Assembly: GCA_045537695.1 (NCBI GenBank)
Contig: JAZSQB010000038.1
Coordinates: forward strand, 87,615 to 151,614
DNA: 64,000 bases
Direction: 5' to 3'
Origin: RGIG2041 sp045537695
Lineage (GTDB): Bacteria; Bacillota; Clostridia; UBA1381; UMGS1253
Shown: one piece after another, positions 36,457 to 45,403 of the stretch
Layout of the letters: every line of letters begins with the position of its first letter
Numbering within the stretch: position 1 is the first letter of the stretch
Translations under genes and position numbers: made by a program
Notes under the pieces: model-generated
Told to the model about the DNA's origin: nothing
Databases searched by the model: none
The model's input: the letters and a program-made list of their open reading frames with translations, nothing else

Positions 36457-36463
36457 AAAAGCG

Positions 36464-36492
36464 TTGTAAATTGTTTTAAATTATACTATAAT
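36464..36492 (+). promoter_or_regulatory. galE promoter
   Basis: TTGTAA (36464-36469), 17 nt, TATAAT (36487-36492). Confidence 0.7.
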
Positions 36493-36522
36493 TTAAATAG
36501 GAGATAGAAAGGATGGGTATAC

Positions 36523-37536
36523 ATGACAGTATTGGTAACGGGCGGAACAGGTTATATCGGTTCGCATACCTGTGTATTGCTTTTAGAAGCAGGACACGAG
36601 GTAGTGGTCATCGATAATCTTTCCAACAGCAGCGAAAAATCTTTGGAGCGCGTAGCGGAAATCACAGGCAAGCAGGCAACCTTCTACAAGTGTGACATTC
36701 TGGATACGGAAGGTATGCGCAAGGTATTTGCCGCACACAAGATTGATGCGGTTATTCATTTTGCCGGCTTAAAGGCGGTGGGTGAATCCGTGGCAAGCCC
36801 GCTCAAGTATTATGACAATAACATCACCGGCACGTTGCGCCTTTTAGAGGTTATGGGTGAGTTTGATGTAAAGAAAATGGTATTTAGTTCGTCTGCAACC
36901 GTATATGGTGTGACGGATAAGATGCCGCTCACAGAGGATTTGCCGACCTCTGCAAACAGCCCGTATGGGCAGACCAAGTTGATGATTGAGCAGATTTTGA
37001 CCGACCTTTGTGTTTCGGATGATAGCTGGAAGATTAGCCTTTTGCGCTATTTTAATCCGGTTGGCGCGCACGAGAGCGGCAAAATCGGTGAAAATCCGCG
37101 CGGTATCCCGAACAATCTGATGCCGTATATTACGCAGGTGGCATCCGGCAAGCTTGCGCAGCTGAGTATTTTCGGTGATGACTATCCGACCAAGGATGGT
37201 ACGGGTGTGCGCGACTATATCCACGTTGTGGATTTGGCAGACGGTCACTTAAAAGCGCTCGATAAGCTCGACGCACAGCAGGGCGTGGAAATTTACAACC
37301 TCGGTACCGGTGTCGGCTACAGTGTGCTTGATTTGGTGCACGCTTTTGAAGAAGCAAATGGTTTGAAGATTAATTATAAAATTGCGCCTAGACGTCCGGG
37401 CGATGTAACGATTTGCTATGCTGATGCAAGCAAGGCAGAGCGTGAGCTCGGTTGGACCGCGAAAAGGAATGTCGTGGATATGTGCCGCGATTCGTGGAGA
37501 TGGCAGAAGAATAATCCGAACGGTTTTGAAAATTGA
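36523..37536 (+). CDS. galE: UDP-glucose 4-epimerase
   Basis: Interconverts UDP-glucose and UDP-galactose with tightly bound NAD. Extended SDR of 337 residues: TGGTGYIGSH dinucleotide motif, FSSSATVYG with the catalytic Ser/Thr, and SPYGQTK with Tyr148 and Lys152. A single-gene unit with promoter and terminator; no gal operon or polysaccharide cluster is beside it. Confidence 0.95.
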   Translation: MTVLVTGGTGYIGSHTCVLLLEAGHEVVVIDNLSNSSEKSLERVAEITGKQATFYKCDILDTEGMRKVFAAHKIDAVIHFAGLKAVGESVASPLKYYDNNITGTLRLLEVMGEFDVKKMVFSSSATVYGVTDKMPLTEDLPTSANSPYGQTKLMIEQILTDLCVSDDSWKISLLRYFNPVGAHESGKIGENPRGIPNNLMPYITQVASGKLAQLSIFGDDYPTKDGTGVRDYIHVVDLADGHLKALDKLDAQQGVEIYNLGTGVGYSVLDLVHAFEEANGLKINYKIAPRRPGDVTICYADASKAERELGWTAKRNVVDMCRDSWRWQKNNPNGFEN

Positions 37537-37542
37537 TGCGAG

Positions 37543-37574
37543 GGGACTGTAAAAAATTTTTACAGTCCCTTTTT
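37543..37574 (+). terminator. Terminator after galE
   Basis: GGGACTGTAAAAA (37543-37555) with TTTTTACAGTCCC (37557-37569), then a T run; 6 bp past galE. Confidence 0.88.
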
Positions 37575-37592
37575 AAAGGCAAAAATTAACTG

Positions 37593-37620
37593 TTGACATT
37601 TTGCCGAGTTGTGGTATAAT
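37593..37620 (+). promoter_or_regulatory. dinB promoter
   Basis: Consensus TTGACA (37593-37598) and TATAAT (37615-37620) with 16-nt spacing. Such a strong promoter would need repression, supplied by the LexA box next to it. Confidence 0.85.
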
Positions 37621-37625
37621 ATAAA

Positions 37626-37639
37626 CGAACAGATGTTCT
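37626..37639. promoter_or_regulatory. LexA (DinR) SOS box
   Basis: CGAACAGATGTTCT matches the Gram-positive SOS consensus CGAACRNRYGTTYC at 13 of 14 positions. It sits at the start point of the dinB promoter, where bound LexA would block transcription. Confidence 0.85.
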
Positions 37640-37662
37640 GAAACGAAGAGGGGAGGGAAAAT

Positions 37663-38907
37663 GTGGTGGAACAGCGGGAGCGCGTTGTATTGCACAGTGA
37701 TTTGAATAATTTTTATGCTTCCGTAGAATGCTTGATTCAGCCGGGATTGCGGGATAAGTTTGTTGCCGTTTGCGGTAAGGAAGAGGACAGACACGGCATT
37801 GTTTTGGCAAAAAACCAGGCGGCAAAGCTTTGCGGTGTGCGCACGGGAGATACGATATGGCAGGCAAAAAAGAAATGTCCAGAATTGGTGGTTGTGCCGC
37901 CGCATTTTGACCTTTATCAGCATTATTCGCAGCTTGCGCGTGAAATTTATATGGACTTTACTGACCAGATTGAGCCATTCGGTATGGATGAGTGCTGGCT
38001 GGATGTGACGGGCAGTGTGCATCTGATGGGGAGCGGCGCGGAAATTGCGGAGCAAATCCGCAGCCGCATGGAAAATGAGCTTGGGCTGACGGTATCCGTC
38101 GGCGTTTCGTTTAATAAAGTGTTTGCAAAGCTCGGCAGTGATTTAAAAAAGCCGAATGCCGTCACGGTGATTACCAAGGCGAATTTTAAAAAGCTGTTGT
38201 GGGATTTATCGGCAACGGAGATGATCGGTGTCGGTCCTTCTACGGGAAAGACGCTTGAAAAGTACGGGATACGCACCATCGGGCAGCTTGCCAACGCGGA
38301 TGAAACGCTTTTGGAGCAGTGGCTTGGAATCAACGGACCGCGACTCCGCCGTTGGGCAAACGGGCTCGACACAAGTCCCGTACAGGTGTTTGACCATAAA
38401 GATGAGGTAAAAAGCGTTGGGCGCGGCATCACTTGTGTAGAAGACCTGACCTGTGATGACGATGTGTGGAAGGTGATTTTGGCAATGGCGCAGAAGGTCG
38501 GTGTGGAGCTTCGGCAGATTGGACTGCACGCCGGCGGCGTGGGGTTGGAAATCAAAAACAATCAGCTTGCGCGGATGAGCATGCAATCGCGCTTTGATTT
38601 GCCGGTGCAGACGGCAGGCGCGCTTGCCGAGCGCGCGATGGAAATGTTTAAAGAACAGTATGACTGGAAGCATCCGGTGCGCGCCGTTTCGGTGCGCGCG
38701 ATTTATCTGACAGAAGAGGAATACAGCCAACTGACCATTACGGACGGAAAACACCCGATTGCACGGCGCGCAATCGAGGGTGTGATGGATGAACTCAAGG
38801 AAAAATTCGGACGCGAAGTGACCACCTTTGGTACACTGATGCGTGAAAACAAAATGCCGGACAAGGGGATGCATGAGATTATCCTGCCCGGTATGATAAA
38901 AGAATAA
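37663..38907 (+). CDS. dinB: DNA polymerase IV (Y family)
   Basis: Error-prone translesion polymerase. Palm motif HSDLNNFYASVE at residues about 11-22, the second acidic motif in FGMDECWLDVTG, the SVGVSFNKVFAKLGSDLKKP stretch, and HhH and little-finger regions. Length is 414. It starts at GTG 37663 or 37666, after GGGAGG. It has promoter and LexA box, so it is a stand-alone SOS gene. It converges with purL. Confidence 0.93.
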   Translation: MVEQRERVVLHSDLNNFYASVECLIQPGLRDKFVAVCGKEEDRHGIVLAKNQAAKLCGVRTGDTIWQAKKKCPELVVVPPHFDLYQHYSQLAREIYMDFTDQIEPFGMDECWLDVTGSVHLMGSGAEIAEQIRSRMENELGLTVSVGVSFNKVFAKLGSDLKKPNAVTVITKANFKKLLWDLSATEMIGVGPSTGKTLEKYGIRTIGQLANADETLLEQWLGINGPRLRRWANGLDTSPVQVFDHKDEVKSVGRGITCVEDLTCDDDVWKVILAMAQKVGVELRQIGLHAGGVGLEIKNNQLARMSMQSRFDLPVQTAGALAERAMEMFKEQYDWKHPVRAVSVRAIYLTEEEYSQLTITDGKHPIARRAIEGVMDELKEKFGREVTTFGTLMRENKMPDKGMHEIILPGMIKE

Positions 38908-39053
38908 GGGAATGCAAAAAACAACCGGAGCGCAAAACGAGTTTTGCTATGAACAAACTACACCCTCGACGTACAAGAGTACGCCATCGGGCCAGACCTG
39001 ATGGGTTTGTTTGTCCATTCCGAAGCGTTTTTTCTATTTCCCTTATATAATGC
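38905..39053. repeat. Large imperfect palindrome between dinB and purL
   Basis: The outer arms ATAAGGGAA and TTCCCTTAT enclose GGAATG/CATTCC, AACAAAC/GTTTGTT and two small hairpins (GCAAAAC-GA-GTTTTGC and CGTAC-AAGA-GTACG). It follows the dinB stop directly and lies beyond the purL terminator, so it may end dinB transcripts or be a small repeat element. Confidence 0.5.
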
Positions 39054-39060
39054 AAGAAGG

Positions 39061-39089
39061 AAAAACCGCTTGTGCAAATGCACAAGCGG
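39061..39089 (-). terminator. Terminator of the purine operon
   Basis: CCGCTTGTGC (39066-39075) with GCACAAGCGG (39080-39089), loop of 4, five T on the minus strand; 17 bp past purL. Confidence 0.88.
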
Positions 39090-39105
39090 GTTTTGTATAT
39101 TTTTC

Positions 39106-42100
39106 TTATTTAAAATACTTGACTGCGCTTTCAAACATACCCATATCGTACTTGCCGTCTACGTTCTTATACAGGCCGTCGCCGATACGCTCGGAGTGAC
39201 CCATCTTACCGAGAACACGACCGTCCGGAGAGGTGATACCCTCTACTGCAAGGATGGAGCCGTTCGGGTTAAAGTGGATGTCCGTTGTCGGGTTGCCGGC
39301 AAGGTCAACATACTGTGTGATAATCTGACCGTTGTCTGCAAGCTGACGGATGAGCGCTTCGTCTGCGAGGAAGCGACCTTCGCCGTGCGAAATCGGCACA
39401 GTGTAGATGTCGCCGACATTGGTATTTGCAAGCCACGGGGACTTGTTAGACGCAATGCGTGTGCGCACGAGTCTCGACTGGTGGCGCGAAATTGTGTTAA
39501 ATGTCAGTGTCGGGCAGTTTTCATCGGTGTCGATGATTTTGCCGTACGGCACGAGACCCAACTTAATGAGCGCCTGGAAGCCGTTACAAATACCGCACAT
39601 CAAACCATAACGGTTATCCAACAGGTCACTTACAGCGTCCTTAATCTGTGCGTTTCTAAAGAACGCTGTAATAAACTTACCGGAGCCGTCCGGTTCGTCA
39701 CCGCCGCTAAAGCCGCCAGGGATAAAGATAATCTGGGAATCTGCGACCTTCTTTGCAAATGCATCTACAGATTCTGCAATCGCCTGCGAAGTGAGGTTGC
39801 GGATTACGAAGATTTCCGGCTCTGCACCTGCTTTGCGCAGTACCTTTGCCGTATCAAATTCGCAGTTTGTACCCGGGAATACCGGAATAAGTACGCGCGG
39901 TTTTGCAGCCTTAATTGCCGGAGCAACTCTTGTTTCGGCAGTATAGCTGAATGCTGGGATTTCTTTTTCTTCTGTCTTGATGTTGCAGGAGAAGATGCCT
40001 TCCAGCTTGTCTTCATAGCTCTTTAAGAGTGCACCGAGGTCGAGCTTGTCGCCGCCGAAGGTGATTTCTTCTGCTGCGGTTGTGTAACCAAGTGTCTTAC
40101 CGATGTTTACATCTTCTGTAAGCTCTAAGATAAAGCTACCGTAGTTACCACGCTCGAAGATATCGTTTAAGGTAAGGGCGCTGTCGTACTTAAAGCCGAT
40201 GCCGTTACCGATTGCCATCTTAAAGATTGCCTCCGCGATACCGCCAAAGCCAATGGTATATGCCGCGCTGACTTTGCCTTCGCGCATCAGCTTGGTTACA
40301 GTGTGGAAGGTGTCTACCAAAGATTTGGTTACCGGCAGACCGTTTTCGTCATAGTCCGGTGTGAGGTATACAACCTTGCGGTCCGCTGCCTTGAATTCGC
40401 CGGAGATAATGTTTTGTACCTTATCCGTGGTCACGGCGAAGGAAACAAGCGTCGGCGGAACGTCAAGCTTTTCAAAGCTACCGCTCATGGAGTCCTTACC
40501 GCCGATCGCACCGATTTCGAGCTCCTTCTGTGCGATAAATGCACCGAGGAGTGCGGAGAGCGGTTTGCCCCAACGCTTCGGGTCTTTGGTCGGCTTTTCA
40601 AAGTATTCCTGGAAGGTCAAGTATACTTCCTTAAAGTCTGCACCTGCCGCAATCAGCTTGGATACGGACTCAACCACTGCCATATATGCGCCGTGGTACG
40701 GGCTCTGCTCGGACAGATACGGGTTATAACCCCAAGCCATCAGCGAGCATGTGTCTGTGTATTTCTGCTCAACCGATACCTTGTGCACCATTGCCTGAAT
40801 CGGTGTGAGCTGATTCTTACCGCCGAACGGCATCAGGACGGTACCTGCACCGATGGTGGAGTCAAAACGCTCGGACAGACCGCGCTTGGAGCACATGTTC
40901 AGGTCTGTAACGAGGGCGTTGTAGTTATCTGTGAAGCTGCCGCTTACAGCTTCCTTCTTATAAGTTGCCGCAGCTGTATGCACATCAATGTGCTTTTCTG
41001 CACCGTTGGAATTTAAGAATTCGCGGGACAGATTTACGATTTGCTTGCCATTCCAGTGCATTACGAGTCTCGGCTCTGCCTTTACGGTTGCCACGATGCT
41101 TGCTTCTAAGTTTTCTGCATCTGCAAGCTCAATAAAGCGCGCTGCATCTTCCTTTGCAACCACAACAGCCATACGTTCCTGGGATTCACTGATGGCAAGC
41201 TCTGTACCGTCAAGGCCGTCGTACTTCTTCGGTACGGCATTTAAGTTGATTTCCAGACCGTCCGCAAGCTCACCGATGGCAACGGATACACCGCCGGCAC
41301 CGAAGTCGTTACAACGCTTGATGAGCAGGGAAGCCTCTTTGTTTCTGAACAGTCTCTGGAGTTTTCTTTCTTCCGGCGCATTGCCCTTCTGTACTTCTGC
41401 GCCGCAGCTTTCCAAAGATTGGAGGTTGTGCGACTTGGAAGAGCCGGTTGCACCGCCGCAACCGTCACGGCCGGTTCTACCGCCCAAAAGGATAACGATA
41501 TCGCTGTCTACCGGACGCTCACGGCGCACGTTTTCAGCCGGAGCTGCCGCAATAACGGCACCGATTTCCATACGCTTTGCCGCATAACCCGGATGGTAAA
41601 GCTCGTCTACCTGACCGGTAGCAAGACCAATCTGGTTACCGTAGGAGCTGTAACCTGCTGCAGCGGTTGTTACAATTTTACGCTGCGGAAGCTTACCTGG
41701 CATAGTGTCCTGCACGCTGACGCATGGGTCAGCCGCACCGGTTACACGCATTGCTGCATATACATAGGATCTGCCGGAGAGCGGGTCGCGGATGGCACCG
41801 CCGAACGGCTCGATTTCCGTCGGATGGTTATGTGTTTCGTTTTTAAATAGTAAGAGCCACTCTTCTGTCTTGCCTTCTACATCTACATCGATTTTTACGG
41901 TGCAGGCATTGATTTCCTCGGATTCGTCGAGGCGGTCAAGCTTACCGTTCTTGCGCAGATGCTTTACGGCAAGTGTAGCCACGTCCATTAAGTTAATCGG
42001 TTTTGTTCTGCCGAGTTCTGCGCGGGTTTTGATATATTCATCGTATGCCTTCTGCAAAAGTGCATCGTCAAACTTAACGGAATCAATTGTGGTTAAGAAT

Positions 42101-42777
42101 GTGGTATGACGGCAGTGGTCAGACCAGTAGGTATCAATCATCTTAATTTCCGTGATGGTCGGGTTTCTGCCTTCGCTCTTAAAGTAGTCTTGACAAAATG
42201 CGATGTCGTCGTTGTCCATGGCAAGACCATTTTCTACAACGAAATCTGCAAGGCCTTTTTCGTCTAAATCAATGAAACCGTCGAGCGTGCGTACCTCAGT
42301 CGGAATGTCGTATTCCGTCTTGAGTGTTTCGTAGGTATCCAGGGAAGCCAGGCGGCTTTCTACCGGGTTGATTACGTACTTCTGGATGGTCTCGATTTCG
42401 TCGTTGGACAAATTGCCGTAGAGCATATAAACCTTTGCGGTCTTTACGTCCGGGCGGTCCTTTTTGGAAATAATCTGAATACACTGCGCTGCAGAGTCTG
42501 CTCGTTGGTCAAACTGACCCGGCAAAAATTCTACTGCAAATACGCAGTCTGCGCCCTGCGGAAGCTCGTCCGTCACCTTGTCGAGCTGCGGCTCGGCAAA
42601 TACGGTCATTTTGCAGGCGTCAAACAAGTCTTTTTCGATGTTTTCCACATCGTAACGGTTTAAAATACGAACGTCTTTGAGTGCGTCAATCTGCAAAAGG
42701 CCGCACAGGTCGTTTTTCAGCGCCGTTGCTTCGTGAGCAAGACCTTCTTTTTTCTCTACATAAATTCTGTATACCAT
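39106..42777 (-). CDS. purL: Phosphoribosylformylglycinamidine synthase, single-chain PurL
   Basis: Converts FGAR to FGAM using ATP and glutamine. One 1223-residue chain holds the PurS-like linker domain, the two-part synthetase core (DTYWSDHCRHTTF; FKNETHNHPTEIEPFGGA; GGKDSMSGSF) and a C-terminal class I glutaminase with PVFPGTNCEFD, the nucleophile in GLMCGICNGFQAL and SHGEGRF. The catalytic Cys is intact, unlike in PurF of this operon. Large single-chain PurL replaces separate purS/purQ genes. Last gene of the operon. Confidence 0.96.
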   Translation of the reverse strand: MVYRIYVEKKEGLAHEATALKNDLCGLLQIDALKDVRILNRYDVENIEKDLFDACKMTVFAEPQLDKVTDELPQGADCVFAVEFLPGQFDQRADSAAQCIQIISKKDRPDVKTAKVYMLYGNLSNDEIETIQKYVINPVESRLASLDTYETLKTEYDIPTEVRTLDGFIDLDEKGLADFVVENGLAMDNDDIAFCQDYFKSEGRNPTITEIKMIDTYWSDHCRHTTFLTTIDSVKFDDALLQKAYDEYIKTRAELGRTKPINLMDVATLAVKHLRKNGKLDRLDESEEINACTVKIDVDVEGKTEEWLLLFKNETHNHPTEIEPFGGAIRDPLSGRSYVYAAMRVTGAADPCVSVQDTMPGKLPQRKIVTTAAAGYSSYGNQIGLATGQVDELYHPGYAAKRMEIGAVIAAAPAENVRRERPVDSDIVILLGGRTGRDGCGGATGSSKSHNLQSLESCGAEVQKGNAPEERKLQRLFRNKEASLLIKRCNDFGAGGVSVAIGELADGLEINLNAVPKKYDGLDGTELAISESQERMAVVVAKEDAARFIELADAENLEASIVATVKAEPRLVMHWNGKQIVNLSREFLNSNGAEKHIDVHTAAATYKKEAVSGSFTDNYNALVTDLNMCSKRGLSERFDSTIGAGTVLMPFGGKNQLTPIQAMVHKVSVEQKYTDTCSLMAWGYNPYLSEQSPYHGAYMAVVESVSKLIAAGADFKEVYLTFQEYFEKPTKDPKRWGKPLSALLGAFIAQKELEIGAIGGKDSMSGSFEKLDVPPTLVSFAVTTDKVQNIISGEFKAADRKVVYLTPDYDENGLPVTKSLVDTFHTVTKLMREGKVSAAYTIGFGGIAEAIFKMAIGNGIGFKYDSALTLNDIFERGNYGSFILELTEDVNIGKTLGYTTAAEEITFGGDKLDLGALLKSYEDKLEGIFSCNIKTEEKEIPAFSYTAETRVAPAIKAAKPRVLIPVFPGTNCEFDTAKVLRKAGAEPEIFVIRNLTSQAIAESVDAFAKKVADSQIIFIPGGFSGGDEPDGSGKFITAFFRNAQIKDAVSDLLDNRYGLMCGICNGFQALIKLGLVPYGKIIDTDENCPTLTFNTISRHQSRLVRTRIASNKSPWLANTNVGDIYTVPISHGEGRFLADEALIRQLADNGQIITQYVDLAGNPTTDIHFNPNGSILAVEGITSPDGRVLGKMGHSERIGDGLYKNVDGKYDMGMFESAVKYFK

Positions 42778-42788
42778 TGCTATCCCCC

Positions 42789-44051
42789 TTATTTCGCAGC
42801 GAGTGCTCTCTTGCCGATATCGTTGCGGCTGTATGCATTGTCAAAGTGTACCTTTGCCACGTTTTTGTAGCTTTCTTCGATGGCTTCTGCTAGTGTCGGT
42901 GCCGTAGCGGTAACGCCGAGTACACGACCGCCGTTTGTCAAGAGCTTACCGTCCTTTAAGGTTGCACCTGCCACATAAAGCTCTGCGGCAAAGTCATCAT
43001 CCACTGTGATTTCAAAGCCCTTTTCGTATGCAGACGGATAGCCCTTGGATGCCATGATGACACAGCAGGCATTTTTGTCTGCAAAACGCACATCTGCTTC
43101 GGCGAGCTTACCTTCTGCAATCGCCTGCATGATTTCAAACAAATCGCTTTCCAGGAGCGGCAGAACAACTTGCGTTTCCGGATCGCCGAAACGGCAGTTG
43201 TATTCAATCACCTTCGGACCGTTCGGTGTGAGCATCAAGCCAAAGTATAAGCAACCCATAAACGGTCTGCCTTCTGCATTCATGGCGTCGATGGTCGGCT
43301 TGAAGATGGTTTCCATACATTCATCTGCAATTTCTTTTGTATAGTACGGGTTCGGTGCAACTGTACCCATACCGCCGGTGTTTAAGCCGTTGTCGCCGTC
43401 AAGTGCACGCTTGTGGTCCATGGAAGATACCATCGGCACAACTGTTTTTGCATCCGTAAATGCCAGTACAGACACTTCCGGACCGGTCAGGAATTCTTCG
43501 ATAACGATTTTAGAGCCGGAATCGCCGAATACCTTGTCTGCCATCATGGAGCGGACTGCCTCTTTTGCATCCTCTCTTGTTTCGGCAATGACAACGCCCT
43601 TACCGAGCGCAAGGCCGTCTGCCTTGATTACCGTCGGAATCGGTGCATCTTCCAAGTAGGCGAGTGCCTTGTCCATATCCTCGAACACTTCGTATGTAGC
43701 GGTCGGGATGTTGTATTTCTTCATCAGGTTTTTGGAGAAAATCTTACTGCCTTCGATAATTGCGGCATTTGCTTTCGGGCCGAAGCACGGGATGCCGACT
43801 TTATTTAACGCATCCACCGCGCCGAGCACCAGCGGATCGTCCGGTGCTACAACGGCGAAGTCAATCTTGTTTTCTACCGCCCAGGCTGTGATTGTATCTA
43901 TATCCTTTGCACCGATGTCTACGCAAGTAGCATCTGCGGCAATACCGCCGTTGCCCGGCAGGGCAAACAACTCGGTAATTTTCTTGCTTTCTTTGAGTTT
44001 TTTTATGATGGCATGCTCTCTGCCGCCACCACCGACAACCATTACTTTCAT
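42789..44051 (-). CDS. purD: Phosphoribosylamine--glycine ligase PurD
   Basis: ATP-grasp ligase joining phosphoribosylamine and glycine. The start at 44051 (MKVMVVGGGGREHAI) follows AAAGGAA and gives the normal 420 residues; the upstream extension is intergenic. Typical stretches include GPKANAAIIEGSKIFSK, KADGLALGKGV and EYNCRFGDPETQ. It lies 11 bp before purL and 145 bp after purH, from which it is separated by a palindromic repeat. Confidence 0.95.
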   Translation of the reverse strand: MKVMVVGGGGREHAIIKKLKESKKITELFALPGNGGIAADATCVDIGAKDIDTITAWAVENKIDFAVVAPDDPLVLGAVDALNKVGIPCFGPKANAAIIEGSKIFSKNLMKKYNIPTATYEVFEDMDKALAYLEDAPIPTVIKADGLALGKGVVIAETREDAKEAVRSMMADKVFGDSGSKIVIEEFLTGPEVSVLAFTDAKTVVPMVSSMDHKRALDGDNGLNTGGMGTVAPNPYYTKEIADECMETIFKPTIDAMNAEGRPFMGCLYFGLMLTPNGPKVIEYNCRFGDPETQVVLPLLESDLFEIMQAIAEGKLAEADVRFADKNACCVIMASKGYPSAYEKGFEITVDDDFAAELYVAGATLKDGKLLTNGGRVLGVTATAPTLAEAIEESYKNVAKVHFDNAYSRNDIGKRALAAK

Positions 44052-44088
44052 TGGATGGTTTCCTTTCTTTATGGTTTTGAATCTTGTG

Positions 44089-44194
44089 CATTTAAAAGCG
44101 GAAAATCGGATGAGAGACAAGGAAGAACCGCAGCGCTATACTTTTTTGTATGCGCGAGGATTCTGACGAAGTATCTCGCCAATTTTACCTTTTT
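44089..44194. repeat. Palindromic element A, purH-purD gap
   Basis: About 106 bp, roughly four-fifths identical by eye to element B at 47934-48040. Complementary ends (AAAATCGG with CCAATTTT) enclose a hairpin GCGCTATAC/GTATGCGC flanked by GAAGAACC and GGATTC. It abuts the purH stop codon. Confidence 0.7.
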
Positions 44195-44196
44195 AA

Positions 44197-45381
44197 TTAG
44201 TGGTGGAAGAGGCGCATCCCCGTAAACGCCATCGTCATACCATGCTTGTTGCACGCTTCAATAACATTGTCGTCACGAATCGAGCCACCCGGCTGTGCAA
44301 CATAGGTAACACCGCTCTTTGCCGCGCGCTCAATGTTGTCACCGAACGGGAAGAATGCATCCGAGCCGAGTGCCACGCCGGAAATGGAAGCAAGATATGC
44401 TTTCTTTTCTTCGCGTGTGAGCGGTTCCGGCTTTGCGGAGAAGTACTTCTGCCATTCGCCGTCTGCGAGTACATCTTCATAGTCATCGGAGATGTAGATA
44501 TCAATTGTATTGTCTCTGTCCGGTCTGCCTACGCTGTCGAGGAACGGGAGGTTTAATACCTTCTCGTGCTGACGCAAGTGCCAGATGTCGGCTTTGTTGC
44601 CTGCAAGGCGTGTGCAGTGAATTCTCGACTGCTGACCTGCGCCTACGCCGATGGCCTGACCGTCCTTTGCATAGCATACGGAGTTGGACTGTGTATACTT
44701 GAGTGTAATGAGTGCGATGATTAAGTCACGTACGGCGCTTTCCGGTAAATCCTTACTGTCTGTAACGATTTCGGAAAGAAGCGCCTTGTTGATTTCAAAA
44801 TTATTTCTGCCCTGTTCAAATGTAATGCCGAAAACGTCTTTTGTTTCCTGCACTTCCGGCACATAGTCCGGATCGATCTGCACGATGTTGTAGCCGCCCT
44901 TGCGCTTGCCCTTTAAGATTTCTAATGCTTCCGGTGTGTAGCCCGGGGCGATGATACCGTCGGATACTTCTCTTGCAACCAGCTTTGCAGTGGTTACGTC
45001 GCAGACGTCGCTAAGCGCAATCCAGTCACCGAAGGAGGACATTCTGTCTGTACCGCGCGCTCTTGCATATGCGGTTGCGAGCGGGCTTTCATCCAGACCT
45101 TCCACGTCATCTACAAAGCAAGCCTTTTTCAGCTCTGCGCTCATCGGGATGCCAACAGCGGCACTGGTCGGGCTGACATGCTTAAAGCTTGTCGCCGCGC
45201 ATACGCCGAGGGCTTCCTTGATTTCCTTTACCAACTGCCAGGAGTTGAATGCGTCTAAAAAGTTAATGTAACCCGGCTTACCGTTCAAAATCTGAATCGG
45301 GAGTTCCTTATCGTTTTTCATATAGATTTTTGCCGGCTTCTGATTCGGGTTACAACCGTATTTAAGCTCAAATTCTTTCAT
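44197..45381 (-). CDS. purH: Stand-alone AICAR transformylase (PurH without cyclohydrolase domain)
   Basis: Transfers a formyl group from 10-formyl-THF to AICAR. The 394 residues match only the C-terminal AICARFT half of bifunctional PurH: LKYGCNPNQKPA at the start, SFKHVSPTSAAVG with the catalytic Lys-His, YTQSNSVCYAKDGQAIGVGAGQQSR, and SDAFFPFGD. The N-terminal MGS-like IMP cyclohydrolase half is absent and its job is presumably done by the adjacent purO. Start ATG at the coding start of the domain. Confidence 0.93.
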   Translation of the reverse strand: MKEFELKYGCNPNQKPAKIYMKNDKELPIQILNGKPGYINFLDAFNSWQLVKEIKEALGVCAATSFKHVSPTSAAVGIPMSAELKKACFVDDVEGLDESPLATAYARARGTDRMSSFGDWIALSDVCDVTTAKLVAREVSDGIIAPGYTPEALEILKGKRKGGYNIVQIDPDYVPEVQETKDVFGITFEQGRNNFEINKALLSEIVTDSKDLPESAVRDLIIALITLKYTQSNSVCYAKDGQAIGVGAGQQSRIHCTRLAGNKADIWHLRQHEKVLNLPFLDSVGRPDRDNTIDIYISDDYEDVLADGEWQKYFSAKPEPLTREEKKAYLASISGVALGSDAFFPFGDNIERAAKSGVTYVAQPGGSIRDDNVIEACNKHGMTMAFTGMRLFHH

Positions 45382-45403
45382 CGTACAGTTTCCTCTCTAT
45401 ATA

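Noticed and set aside
39001..40026. A 341-codon plus-strand open frame antisense to purL
   Set aside because: It mirrors the codon pattern of purL, has no ribosome site and gives a Cys/Arg-rich product with no domain. Similar long antisense frames opposite purM (46673-47755), gatD (26174-27034) and polC (35254-36153) were rejected for the same reason.
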